Origin: Hofstenia miamia
Lineage: Eukaryota > Xenacoelomorpha > Acoela
NCBI GenBank assembly: GCA_004352715.1
Contig: SCFE01000002.1
Location: 2,408,216 to 2,472,215 of the forward strand
Direction of reading: 5' to 3'
Length of the DNA: 64,000 nt
How positions within the stretch are numbered: position 1 is the stretch's first letter; each line of letters opens with the position of its first letter. The notes beneath the pieces were generated by a model. It had not been told where the DNA came from. It worked only from the letters and a program-made list of their open reading frames with translations, and did no database searches. The position numbers and the translations under genes are program-made. Positions 36,080 to 48,417 of this stretch are shown here, in pieces.

Positions 36080-36085
36080 AATAAA
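36080..36085 (+). promoter_or_regulatory. Likely lectin polyadenylation signal
   Basis: AATAAA 65 bases after the lectin stop codon, in a typical AT-rich 3' context. Confidence 0.55.
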
Positions 36086-36180
36086 TATACACAGTATTGA
36101 ACTTTATGCCTTTATACAGTAAGCCTACTTAATTATACAAAGGAATTATCTCAAAGGAATAGTTACTACAGAACATAACT

Positions 36181-36645
36181 ATTAGTAATGTGCAGGCAGA
36201 GTATATTTAATGCCGTACCCGCAGGATGCGATATAGTTTATTACCCGTTAACACTTATTCCAGAGAATACAATTGTCATTGCTACTTTTAAACATTTTCA
36301 ACAAAATCTCAAATAGAATTCACGTTCATTATATATTATTAATAAAATTTATGTATTTGAAAAATATTTTATATAAGTTATTCATAATGTGGAAGGAAAA
36401 TAAATATGCGTATGGGGGATGGGCAAACCCATGTACTCGCGGATAGTACCCGTTACTAATAGCTATTATACTTCATAGCTTTTTGCTGAATGAAACTGCT
36501 GTTAAGCTGAATCGGCGACTAGCATTATGAAATGGACTTGGAAACACATGGGACTGCATACATTTGCCTCTAAAAGTAATAAATTTGCTCAGAATCATGC
36601 GGAATTAGGTGCTAAGAAGCACAGAGCAGAAGTTTGAGTAGAGAG
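36181..36645 (+). repeat. Dispersed repeat, copy 1 (second copy at 39772-40015)
   Basis: Shares with 39772-40015 an ordered series of blocks: aatgccgtacccgc / aatgccacactcgcc, attttcaacaaaatctcaaa / attttcaacaacatctaaaa, attatgaaatggacttg, and ctaagaagcacagagc. Same orientation. Contains ccgtacccg GC patches, so probably another hAT-like non-autonomous family. Confidence 0.6.
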
Positions 36646-36655
36646 TCTAAGGACA

Positions 36656-36961
36656 TTGAGTATTCAAGTACTGTTTTTAAGTTGTGTATATTGCACTAAA
36701 AGATTTTATTCAAAGAAACACTTTAATAATAATTTTTTGAAGGAATTGAACTACTTAAACACAACAGTGGATCAAAAAATGATGTTTATAATTGATAATT
36801 TAACAAGTATTTATCATAAGCTTTGTCCTATTAAAAATATTCAAGAACCCAATGCAAAGAATGGTAATAAAACGTGGGAGATGTTGATATCTAAAGAAAC
36901 GAAAGAATGCATTAGAAAAAACATAAGGCATACGCAAATTTTTGTCAAAACAGAACTATGA
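36656..36961 (+). pseudogene. Possible LINE ORF2 linker relic
   Basis: A 101-codon frame without its own ATG reads FLKELNYLN, NLTSIYHKLCPIKNIQ and ISKETKECIRKN. The order resembles the linker between endonuclease and RT in non-LTR retrotransposons (N-F--IYN---PIKK ... ISKELK--IKKK). No catalytic motifs, so the call is tentative. Confidence 0.4.
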
Positions 36962-37362
36962 TCATTATAAAACATGAAGAAATGAAGCACAGTAACAAGC
37001 TTGCTAATATAATTGAAGATAAAAAAACATAATATAATCACCATAATCATGAATCAAATCCAAAATTGCAAATTTCAGCACTGAATTTTTATCACCTACA
37101 AAACATGTAGTGTTGTGTACATAACAGAACTTAAAAGTCTGCACAATATAAAAAGACAAGCTTGCAAAAATACCTTGTAAAATATCCCCAGAAATAGTTT
37201 CTTTCCAGTTCCAGGCATCCATTTTCAGAATCAATATTTACAAATACATCGGCGGCAACTCCTGATGAAGATGCAGGAATAGGGCGGATTTGTACAGCGC
37301 CTAGGGTTTCGTAGGCCGGATCGGGATTGTGCTAAGGTTTTCGAAAACATGTTCGTCTATAA

Positions 37363-37364
<2 letters not shown>

Positions 37365-37407
<43 letters not shown>
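37365..37407. repeat. (AT)n microsatellite
   Basis: About 43 bases of uninterrupted alternating AT. ORFs running through it are not genes. Confidence 0.9.
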
Positions 37408-37410
<3 letters not shown>

Positions 37411-37425
37411 CATAAACCTGAACAT

Positions 37426-37655
37426 AGCGGCTAGTAGAGTCAGTGGTCAAATTTGACCACCTCAGGCATTTAAGGTTTGCAAACGAATAGTATGATATCA
37501 AAAACTTTGCTAACTGAATTTTTGATTAATCAATTAAACTTGCAAAATTAATAAATGTCATATATTATCTTTAAGTATGACTCATAGTTAGCATGTAATA
37601 TGAGATCAAAAAATGAAAGTGGTCAAGTCTGACTACCTAAACTTTCTAGTGTTAA
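37426..37655. mobile_element. TTAA-ending MITE with GGTCAAATTTGACC motifs
   Basis: The left part has gtggtcaaatttgaccacc; the right part has gtggtcaagtctgactacc, then actttctagtg and TTAA at 37652-37655. The end ctagtgTTAA is the same as in the capicua intron MITE at 13612. A lone related motif (gagtcaaatttgacccc) lies at about 38123. PiggyBac-type assignment rests on the TTAA only. Confidence 0.42.
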
Positions 37656-38844
37656 GAAGGTGCCATATAACTTTGATATGTGCCAAAAATAACTGACGAT
37701 GAATTTGCATGTATTTCTGACCGAAATTGAAACTTTCTCTCATACATGTATATACAAATAAGCACTATTTATTCAAATCTTGAAAAAAAACAGAACAGTC
37801 TGAACAGCTTTACTGGCAATCATAGTAGAACCATGTCATCAAGGAATTTGCACCGCAGACAAAGCGAAATCCTTTGACATATTTTTTGAATTCTGCTTTA
37901 TCGATTTTAGAATATTATTTGACTTTGTGCTACTCTGTATGCTACATCAATATAAATAACATGAGGTTTTTCACGCTAGTAAAATTTTAAGCAATTATTC
38001 AAATGCTCTGATATTCTAGGACTTTTCCATGTTGACCCTAAGCATTATTTTGGCCACAATGAAGGTCATGTAAGCATAAAGATTACTTAGAAAATTCCTA
38101 GAGCTCCTAAAACGGCCATTGGAGTCAAATTTGACCCCAAAGTGAAATCTTTATCAGAATGTTGATTAGTGAGTTTAGTATGTAATAAACAATATTTAAA
38201 TGTTATTCAATCAGAAGGGAGCATTAATATCCATCTACGATATTTTGTGTTCCAAGGTTCCTATATGTTATTGTATGCTATTTCCATTTCATTCTTTAAG
38301 TGTAGAACTCTCAGAACTTTTGCATTTGCTTATAGATGTGCAATACCTGACTTCTAGAATAAATATTATATATTTCAAATATTTTCAACACTTCTTATGT
38401 CAACCTCCAAAAATTGTACTTAAGGCAATCAGAAAACGATAATTTTTGCCAGATAATAAGACGCTTTCAATAATAAGGAAACAGGAGTAAATAGTGGTAC
38501 ATCTCTGATAATTGCTCTGAACAACATTAACAGGCCTCAGTTGAACACAAATGAGCTACAGCTTTACACTCTCTAAAAATTCAAATATAAATCCAACACC
38601 TTTTCTAATGCACTCTGGAACTTACAACTTTGCAGGAATTCAAATTCAGGTCTTTTTTTCTCAATCCAGCGATGTTGACACTAATTTTTTTAATACACAA
38701 CTAAACACAGAAAAGCTAGAGGCCCACCTATATTTAAGAAAGAGCTGATCGCTTTGATTTGACTTCAGTCGGCGCTTCAACCTTAAAGATTTGGTTTGAT
38801 GCACCAAGTATGGAATCAAAATCTTCTTGGAAATTGAACCAAAG

Positions 38845-39330
38845 TCAATTCAGACAGAACTTATCTAAATTGGTATTCAATAGTAAGCATGCCATAGTGT
38901 CATCTACATATTTGAGGCGATAAGTAATCACGCATACTGCGCTCTTTATTAAGAGAAGGGAAAGCCATGGGTCCAGTTTTGTCTGAAGAACTCCCGCCAT
39001 AATATATTCAAACGAGAATAAGGTGCCGTCTGGAAGTTTAATACGCTGCTTTCTGTTTGTCAAAAGAGAGATTATTCAGTTGACAGTATTTTTAGTCACT
39101 TTAACTTTGAGAAGCTTTTCTTTAAGTAAGGAATGACTCATCAAGTCAAAAGCCATTTTGTAATCAATTAACAGCACTTGGATGTACCATCTGTCTTTTC
39201 CAGTGCTGTATACCATTTGGGTGAGGTGTCAGGTGCTTTGTGAAGGTCTATAGAATCAAGGTACTTGAAAACATCAAACTCAGATATCTGCATAAGCAAA
39301 TCTCCTGGATGATGCGGTAGTTTATTTTGT
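38845..39330 (-). pseudogene. LINE reverse transcriptase fragment
   Basis: On the - strand, with frame changes: PKWYTALEKTDGTSK, IDYKMAFDLMSHSLLKEKLL (catalytic block A region), LTNRKQRIKLPDGTLFSF, IMAGVLQTKLDPWLSLL (the P-Q-G-LGP block, mutated) and YRLKYVDDTMACLL (YVDDT catalytic block C). The fragment covers RT blocks from A to C. Distinct from the CR1-like copy. Stops and substitutions show it is dead. Confidence 0.72.
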
Positions 39331-39771
39331 CACAGTTGGTTAAGAGAGTTTAGTCTTTGGTAATCCCTACAATTTGACGGATAATAAGGCTAGAAAGTTC
39401 TTTTGCAGGATATTGTAAGAGGTTATCAGCTAGGGTTAATAAATTTGATGTGTTTGCTGAAATACCTGTTAAGTTTTTAATCTAACTCCACCACTTGTAG
39501 GGTTGTGAATTTTTCAATGGCTTAACTTTGTTTTCATAGAACTTAAGCAACCTGGACCTGATAGTTCTTTGAATTAAAATACGGTATTTGCTGAAATAAT
39601 CAAATCTATTTTGCCTAAGAGCCTGTTGTCGTAAAAATATACTTGTGGGAACCAGGGTTTATGATTACGCTTCTTAGTGGAAAACAAAGATCAAATAAAA
39701 GAATTCATGACCTTAGAAAACTTCCTCCAGGCCGAGTCAAAAGAAATTGAAGTAAATAATAGTGATATGTG

Positions 39772-40015
39772 GGTAAAGCCTTTTTAATGCCACACTCGCC
39801 CCATACAAAAAACCCACTCGCACCCACCTATACTCGAGAATAAAATTTTCATTGTTGCTTTTTAACAATTTAGGCATTTTCAACAACATCTAAAATAAAA
39901 TTCCCATTCATTATGAAATGGACTTGAATGTGCACACTTACCACAAAAACTAATAAATTCGTTCAGAATCAGGCAAAATTGGGAGCTAAGAAGCACAGAG
40001 CCGAAATTTGAAATA
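39772..40015 (+). repeat. Dispersed repeat, copy 2
   Basis: Homologous in order and orientation to 36181-36645; lacks part of the interior. Ends with ctaagaagcacagagccgaa against ctaagaagcacagagcagaa in copy 1. Confidence 0.6.
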
Positions 40016-40289
40016 CTTTATTACTCATACCCTCCATAACCGAAACTTTTACTCGTACCCGAAAGCATAGAAATTTTCAACATTTGAAACACAATTCACA
40101 CTTATAAATGTTAAGTTTTTCAACACTTTATTTATAATGTATGTTTTTGAAAAAATTGTGCTTAAGCCTAAACTGGCCATTGCATCCATAAAGGTATAAT
40201 CGGTTTTGTCCACTCGGATAATGATACATCTTTCAGTTAGTGGGCCTCCCAGTTAAAGTGAAAATTTGTGATAAAGATTATTCCTGTAT

Positions 40290-40600
40290 TTGAAGTAGTG
40301 TTCCGCGTCCATGGCCGCGGCCAAGGCTTAGCCGATAGCCGTTTTTAGCACCGCCAACGGCCGGCAATGGCAAAAGAGCCACGGCCAAATATATTCTTTT
40401 GTGGCCAAAATCCATGCCAAGATTCATTTCTGAACATTATGATGAGCAATTTACTTCCATGATTTAAATTTTAATTTTTTCTTTAATTGATCGAAATATG
40501 AGCGCGCAATACTTCACTTAGTAGTATTAAAAAGCGCAGACTACCACAAAATCATCACGGCTAATGGTCGGCTATGGCTAAAGCATTACAGCTAACAGAA
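40290..40600. mobile_element. GC-rich palindromic MITE-like segment
   Basis: Left patch has ccatggccgcggccaagg, tagccgatagccg, aacggccggcaatggc and gccacggcc. Right patch at about 40557 has cggctaatggtcggctatgg. Repeated inverted GGC/GCC units within an AT-rich background suggest a small DNA transposon. No target duplication identified. Confidence 0.3.
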
Positions 40601-43600
40601 TTCAGCGTACACACGCCGTTGTGTGTTAATTTGAATGCTAGGATGAAGAAGAAAATAGCATCTGCTCATGCATATTTAAAAAGAAAAGAGCCTCATTTCT
40701 ACAGCATTACTATGCACAATAAGCCTCTGTATATATGCAAAAAATGCATTTTGTCAATGTTGCTGAAGTCACTGTGCAAACAAAAGCTATTGAGGTGCAG
40801 AAGATGCAATTCATGCTTAAAATTTGCACCCTTGCTCAAATTTACTTACCAAATCTCACTCATGTCAACCTTTGAAATTGCAAATAATATATGATTTACT
40901 ATGCAAAATTTCCTATTAATAAGTATTTTGCATTTTAATAATTGTGTTAAACATTACTTTCGTGAGTTCCTTAAGCGGATTTCAAATGTTAATGTCATCA
41001 AAATGACACGGAATGATAATTTAGGTATAAAATTATAGAAATGTAGATAAGTGTACTCTGTTATTTAAGTCATAGAGTCTCATTGATTTGAAAAGTTGCT
41101 CTGCAGAATCCGCTGACAATTTTTCTTGTACAGATTTAAAACCTGCTGGGCTTTCCCGAAGAAACATTCTTTGACTCCATATATGTGATTGCTTTTCAAA
41201 GAAAAGAGTAATAAAATTTTGTTAGTTCCAGTTCACATTCAAGTTTATTGTCCTTTTACATAAAATGTTCCTTGACATTCAGTATTGCAAAAATCTTCAT
41301 TAAATCCTAGAATAAACAGCGTCATAGTAGCAAAATCATCAGCATCATATTGAACAAGTTAAATTTAAGAGAAGTATTTATTGAAAACTGGCTTCACATA
41401 CCTAGTTAGGTAGAATTTATACATCATTAATATTTTTCGTAAAAAGAAAAATTTGTTTTGCAGTTAGCCATGTAAACAGGTAATATACCTAAACTGCGGG
41501 TTATAGGTGTCATATATTAGTAAGAAACCTTTGTAACGAATAGTTCATTGCAACAATAATTTGTTTATAAGAAATTCATCCAAAACCATCTTAGGACCTT
41601 TGATATGACATCATATTCAACTAAACTAGTCATTTTCTCTTTCAACTTTCGAAAAAATGTTTTATAAACTTTTAAAGTTCAACAGAAAACTCATATTTGT
41701 TGCACACTAATATTTGCACTGATAACAAATCTGTAAGTTAATTAAGAACTCAATCTTACAATATTGATCATTCTGAAAGATAATATTGATGATTTTGTAA
41801 ATAAGCATATCATTTAGTATTTCTAATAATGTTAACTATCCATTTATAGAACACTCATAAAAGCATTTTCATAATATAAACGTTGTCAAATACTATAGTA
41901 ATTGTGGTTTAGGCAATCATTATATAAAAAATATAAGGAATTAAGCAATTAGTTGGGGTTCACACAAATTGAAACTTTAGTTAAGCCATCTGTTTTCATA
42001 AAAGCAAGGCCCGTTACTTTCCTTGATAATAGTGCTTCTTCATTAAGAATCAATGAGTTACAACAATTCCAAAGACCTAACAGAAAAAGCATTAAATGAT
42101 TTACAAATACATGAATTTGCTGGAAGATGAAGCATGGTTATAGTAAAGAATCTGGAGTTATTATAATACAATACAAAAAAATTATATCAAAATTTTTTGG
42201 AAAATATTTTGTAATATGGGAATATTATAAGAATTGTTGTAGATTTTTGAAAAGGGAAAACTTCTAAATAATTATATAATAAGTTGATTGCTTGTAATAT
42301 AACAATATTCGATGGATGGCAGTATGCGTAACACCATTCTTTCATGATTTATATGTTGAAATTGCATACAGTGGAAGCATAATAAATATTCAAAGATAAA
42401 TTGGTTGCTTGCAACAACTGGCTTGTTTGATGATGAAAGAGGAATGAATATGAATGTCTTCTTTAAACAAGTTGAAATTACTGCTTCATTAAATATTTCC
42501 CGCGACAATCACTCCAAACTACTTAACCTCAGCTTGCTTGAAATTATTAAAGTAGTGAACTTGTATTTGAAGTTATTTTTCATTAGGTTTTAAAAGATAT
42601 ACATGGAATGTTTTGCATTTCGATATAATAATTTGACACTTTGATTTTATTACATTTGTGAAGATGGGCTACCTGAAAGTTCTGCAAGCCCCCATTCGAA
42701 GAAAATGACTAAGAAATTGCATGCAGAAATGTTAAAATTTGAGTGTTTTCAGCAAGGCTAAATATTTTGACTATTATGCCAAGCTCTCAATGGGTAATGT
42801 GGTTGGTACACAAAATATTGTAGTCAGATTTGTACAAAAAATTATGTTCAGTTTGTTTCATTGTTCATTTTGAGCAAGTGGAGGACAGTTCTATCAGCTA
42901 GGGTAGGGCCCATGCCCGGTCCGTAGCCCGTACCCATAAAAAATAGGCCCGTAGGTTTGTCAGTGCCCTTAGCTAAATTTTATTCAAATATAATAGCTTG
43001 AAGCAACAAAAACCCTTCAAGTGTGCTATTGTACAGGCATACTTAAACTGTCATAAGAAGGATCAATGAAGAAGCAGCAAAAACCAAATTAAGCACTTTT
43101 GATAACATTATGGGGAAGTTCAATTTTACAACTATAAAGTTATAGTGAAGTACCGTTTCCAGTATATTTATCAACAAATTTTGTCTACTCATTGACTAGT
43201 CCTGTATCGAACCTCACAACGATAATTCACAATACATCAAACTGTATCAAAATATTTTAGATAATACTTTATACCGCACTGCTTGTATGGCATTGTATAG
43301 CAAGAATATTACATTAATTCCAATCAAACCAACAACTTGCACTTCTTATATTAAAAAAAATTTATTTTTCTCGTAAATCAACTTCTTTTATGAAAGTTGA
43401 AACATAATTTCTTATTTTTTAGATAATATTTTCTTATTTGAAAACCTTTTTGAATTCAATAATATATATGAGAGCTTGAATATCAGTGTAAAGAATTAGT
43501 AATTAGTTTAGTACAAGCATTTATATATATCTATTCAAAATATATTAGTACATTTCAGGAAAATCCACATTCATTTGCAAATTGTTAACACACATATTCA

Positions 43601-45200
43601 ATGACATTTCGTCACATTTATTTAAATGATTTGCATATATGAAATTGTGTGCATGCTTTGAGAGATATGGAATTTATACAAAATCTTGCACTACCACTAT
43701 CACAAAGAAATGGCCTTGCGTTGTGTGCATCATTAAAAGCTATTTCTTTTGAAATAATTATTTTCTAGATGTAAATCTCTTATATATTACACTAAAATTG
43801 TTTTCTTGATATTAAAATGTAATTTCGAAAGTACTATTTCAAGAGATTAAACACTCAAATGTTGTATTTCAAGATAAAATTCTCTTGCTAAATTTCAAAA
43901 GTTTCAAGATATTTTTTTCTTAGAAGCAAGAAATTGTTTAATGTGTGTACCCAAGTACTATAATTTTATTAATGAAGGCAATTATCAGAACATGACTGTA
44001 AAATGAAGCTCTTTAAAGTTGATGAAGACCATTAGTTTTATGTGGCTTAGTGTTATATTTTATGTAAAATGCAATGATTTCTGCCATAAATTTACATATA
44101 AACAGATATACAGAATTCTTGTATAGAAAAAAATAAATCAACTATAAACATCAAAGAAGTGGTTTCAAGAATTATTATACCAGTGTTATACAATATATTC
44201 AATGCTTCCCTTACATATTGAATACTACTGCTAAATACATTTTTGTAAACTAAATCTATTTCTGGAACTAACTACACGGGTTGCTTGAATTGCCATACAG
44301 CAGTAAAGACCTTTTATGCTTAAGTAATTTCTGTTCTATTTATTGCAATGAAATTACGTGATGTTTTACTAAGTGTAAACGCATTTGAACTAAAGTTTAA
44401 ATTTCATTATTTAGCAATCATATTTCTTATACTTATAATAATTACAATTTATTTCAAACAGTAAATTCCAGATTTATAATATGCATTTTTACTTTTATAT
44501 GCATGAGCTATATATGTAATTTGGTGTCATGTGTTTTCAATTTTTTGGCGGGAAGTTTTCATGATGGATATGGATCCTATATGTATCGATCCATGAGAAT
44601 TTTCGTGGATTGGGTTGGATATGAATCGGAAAATAATCGATCCATGGCATCCATTGCGACCAAAATTTAATTTCTTTTTATTTTTGAAAAAACAGCATTT
44701 TATTGTTAAATTTTATGATATCAGATACCAGCTTTTAAACATTTCTACTATAATATAGCCGTAGTGGAACAACAGATTTTTTAAATTTTTTAATGCATGT
44801 CTAAAATTAGCTAGGTATTTAGCTACGGATAAATTAAATATTTTAATGGGAACATATTGTGTAACAATTTGATTCCTTGGCGAACATACACATCATGTTA
44901 TGTAAAATGCATTAATGATTTGGTTGCTAAATTAAGAACCGTTCAGTAAAAAAAAGTATTAAAAAATTTAATATGCAATGAGGTCTTTCAATAAATTTTG
45001 GTTTCAAAGGAGTTCGGAGGAAGAATACCTGATGTAGAGTTAGTTCAGCAATTAGTTTATTTTGCCTACAAGATTATCTGTTATGGCGGATCACGATATT
45101 GATTCAATTGATAGTTTTTTTAGAATTACACGACTCTAAAGTTTATCGTACCGCCCTCCATTGAACACAATAAAAATATTCAAAAGAAGGAGCACTTCTC
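40600..45200. other. Long AT-rich stretch without a recognised gene
   Basis: No coding exon, RNA gene or transposon ORF that I can support. One GC patch at 42905-42965 (gggcccatgcccggtcc, agcccgtaccc) fits the hAT-like tract family. A patch at 44565-44650 repeats ggatatggatcc / gatccatg motifs. An ORF at 40574-40894 contains several Cys but matches nothing I know. Confidence 0.4.
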
Positions 45201-45208
45201 AGCAAGCA

Positions 45209-45218
45209 ATATATATAT

Positions 45219-45251
<33 letters not shown>
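45209..45251. repeat. (AT)n microsatellite
   Basis: Two AT runs separated by a single aa. Confidence 0.9.
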
Positions 45252-46004
45252 CAACGTTCTAATTTTTAAAATCCTGAGGCAATCGTTAATATAGGCCTAC
45301 CTCTAAAAAAATTGATAAATTACAAAATATTTTGAAAAACAAGCTGACTTTATAATATCGATACACTTCCTGTAATATGTTTGTCATTAGTTACGTAATA
45401 GTACATTCCAATGTCATTCACTTAATGATTTTTTCTTATATCAAATAAACAATGTTGTGCTTATCAGATTTGTACATATGCAGCAATAATTGAACAACAT
45501 ACAGCCATGATCTTGTCCAACTAATAATACCGGCAGTGAAGATAGGAAGATATACTGAGAAAAAATCTGCATTTAGCCCTATTTTGTCAAATTTTATTTT
45601 GACATAATACAAAATTAACAAAAACATCAAAAAAATTAAGTTAAAGCTTATAGCTTAACGCATTTTAGTAGTAAGTTTAAAAGCTAGTTGCAAAGCTTTC
45701 ATGAAACCTCAATTTTTGATGTTGAGAGCAGTGCCTCCTCTCCCCTCCCCAAGTGGAAAAGTAAATTAGTATTTTTGCTTGGTGCAATGATCTGATACTG
45801 TTGCATATTGTTTTGTAGTTCATGTATTATTTGTATTAATCAAGTTGCTTGTGATTCTCACCTGTCCTTAAAATCTACATGTAGTAGGCGCAAATGTAAT
45901 TTCAATGTCGGAAAGTAGGGCGTAGCAGGATAACCCAATTTTTTTGTTTCAATATCTAATTATTGTGACAAAGGTAATTTAAATGAGATGCCAAAAAATC
46001 TATT

Positions 46005-46106
46005 AAGGCCTGTCTCATCTACACCATTTAATCGGCCCGACTTCCTCAGGAATTTGTGGAATGCAAAACTTCCTCCGTATTAACTACACGATTTAATGGG
46101 CTCGAG

Positions 46107-46139
<33 letters not shown>

Positions 46140-46214
46140 NNNNNNNNNNNNNNNNNNNNNNNNNNNNNNNNNNNNNNNNNNNNNNNNNNNNNNNNNNNNN
46201 NATATATATATATA

Positions 46215-46269
<55 letters not shown>

Positions 46270-46850
46270 AAACACGCTAAAAAAGAAACACACATGAAAT
46301 GTATTAAGAAGTAAAAACAGATAAATAGACTAAAAATTACATGTTTCACACTGATATTTAAAGAATTAACACAGACAATATTTTTTGATTGACCGGCTAC
46401 CCAATCCAACCTAAAAATGTATGAAGTCACTGAAGTTTTTAATAGTCGGTTTGTATTTGTGATTTAACTTGTGACTGCATATTTAATGAATAACAAAGCG
46501 TAAATTCTTTTAAGTCAATACTTATTTTACTAAATATCAACCCACAAAGTTCATACACTTAATCTTTGCATATGCTATCTATAATATTTAAATATTCAAG
46601 TTGAAATTCAATTATAAGTTTATATTTCAATGTATAGATTCAAAAAGTCGGGTAGTTAAAAGGGAAGCATGCGACAAAGAGGGCTGCGTCCTAACTACAC
46701 GATTTAATCGAGCCGACAAATCGGAAGATTAAATCTTGCTGTTAAGACGGAAAAGCTTTGCATTTCACAAATTCGAGTGAAAAATTTGGGGCTATGCCTT
46801 AACTACACGACCTAATCGGGCCGATTAAGTCGTGTAGCTAAGACAGGCAT
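46005..46850. mobile_element. Long-inverted-repeat MITE, CTACACGA family
   Basis: Ends: left gcctgtctcatctacaccat; right reversed gcctgtcttagctacacgac. Both continue into ttaatcggcccga. Inner blocks also pair: left gaatttgtggaatgcaaaac against right gctttgcatttcacaaattc, and taactacacgatttaat occurs on both arms. The interior holds a (TA)n run with a 62-N gap (46140-46201), so the true length is unknown. Confidence 0.65.
46109..46265. repeat. (TA)n run containing an assembly gap (46140-46201)
   Basis: Alternating TA on both sides of the N run. ORFs of Tyr-Ile repeats here are artefacts. Confidence 0.9.
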
Positions 46851-46959
46851 TTACACTAATAAATTGGTAGCTGAGCTTTTGGAGCTATTGGCGACGTTTT
46901 TTTGCGCCCCATTCCCCAACCAACGCTCATGCCTCCTTCACATTACCTATCAGAGATGT

Positions 46960-47605
46960 AACGTGGTCATAAATCATGACCCGGTGACTCGACGACCTAG
47001 TTGAAACTGTGTTTTGGTGACCCATTTTTGTAGCGTTTGCCAAAAATGTAAGTAAAATGCAATTATCAAGCAGAACATTATATTTTTGTTTAATAGAAGT
47101 GCAGACTGCGGTTTGTGATTCCAATGTGTCTCGATGATCTCTATATTTTCAAGTAATCTTAACTCCAGGTGAAAAATTTCTTTCAGATTGTGAGATAATC
47201 TGGGAATAATTTTTTTTGCGAAATTTTAATTATTTTGATAATGCTGCTGCTTTTGTTTCTCATCCTGAAGAATTTCATTACCAATGTTTGGCAAAACCAG
47301 TTGGGTGTGCACTGTTATTCAATCTAAAACCTACCGAGTGGAATTGTGAAATGGAAAGGCGAAAGTATACCTACAACATTTGTTTGCGTAATAAGGATTC
47401 AATAACTCAGATGTTATGCTTAATGCATAAAAACAGTATAAAGTTGTTAAATAATGACATCATTGAAAAAATTTGTCAATATATTGAATTTGAAATATGA
47501 TTATTGGAATTTATTAAATTTGAATTTTAATATTTGCTCAAGCAGTTTTTTTCAAATTTTGACTCGTTGACCCGGTCCCGGTGCCTGGTTTTCTCTATGT
47601 TACCT
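46960..47605. mobile_element. Possible hAT-like element enclosing a 94-codon ORF
   Basis: Left end patch gacccggtgactcgacgacc and right patch gactcgttgacccggtcccgg are inverse-like. Between them, 47216-47500 is an open frame (TTG-led, no ATG at its start) with FVSHPEEFHYQCLAKPVGC and LLNNDIIEKICQYI. Its Cys/Trp/His content is less random than neighbouring ORFs, but I do not recognise it. It could be a captured or relic coding segment. Confidence 0.3.
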
Positions 47606-47619
47606 GGGCTGTCTACACT

Positions 47620-48150
47620 CCTGATTGAGAGAGATAAAACCAAAACATGAACAAACCTTAGACGCACTTTTTGTGGTACTCTTGGAGCAATTCCAATGGA
47701 ATTATCAGAGCAGCTACACGGTTAATGTTTTCATATAACTCAATGAACTCGAAATAATATATACATATATAGTTGAAAATTGTGGATTTTGTCTGCCAAA
47801 TAATTGAAATTTATAAAATATAACTTAGAGTGATTATTTAATGAATTCAATATTTGGAATAGTTACACGCAATTGAAAAGCACTTTTAAAGATAGAAACA
47901 TTTGCTATAGTTAAACAACTACGTTGATAAAATTTCAAATTGACAAGTGTTACATATGTTGATATATGTTTGCTGAAACTGATATTTAAGAGTATGCAAA
48001 CAAAATTTTAAGATGAAGAACGTTAAAAAAACCTTAGATAAGTGTTAAGTAAAATATTTTCTTACTTGAAATAACGCTAGTCAATATATTCTCAGACAAT
48101 TAACTATTACAACATTGCATGCAGAAAATTCTAAGAACAATCTAAATGAA
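47620..48150 (+). repeat. Dispersed repeat, inverted partner of 61210-61810
   Basis: Blocks gcaattccaatggaattatc, agagcagctacacggttaat, tttgctgaaactgatattta and atgcaaacaaaattttaag reappear in the same order on the opposite strand at 61210-61810. It is therefore an interspersed repeat, about 13 kb from its partner in opposite orientation. Family unknown; no clear ORF. Confidence 0.7.
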
Positions 48151-48359
48151 TTAAGAGGATTTGCATTACTTTTTTTGAGGTAGCTTTGCCCCCTCCTTTT
48201 CCATAATTTGAATTTACTATTAGAAGTGTCTGTTTCACACGTCAAAACGCTATTTAATGACTATTTCCTCAACGAATTCGCAAATGTTGGATGTAAAAGA
48301 TATTTAATTTGCTATGATTATAGATTATGAAAATAAAAAAAAGTCCCTTTTGTATAAAC

Positions 48360-48416
<57 letters not shown>
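48360..48416. repeat. (AAT)n microsatellite at retroelement 5' edge
   Basis: About 19 AAT units. A shorter (AAT)n lies at the other end of the element near 50070. Confidence 0.9.
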
Positions 48417-48417
<1 letters not shown>

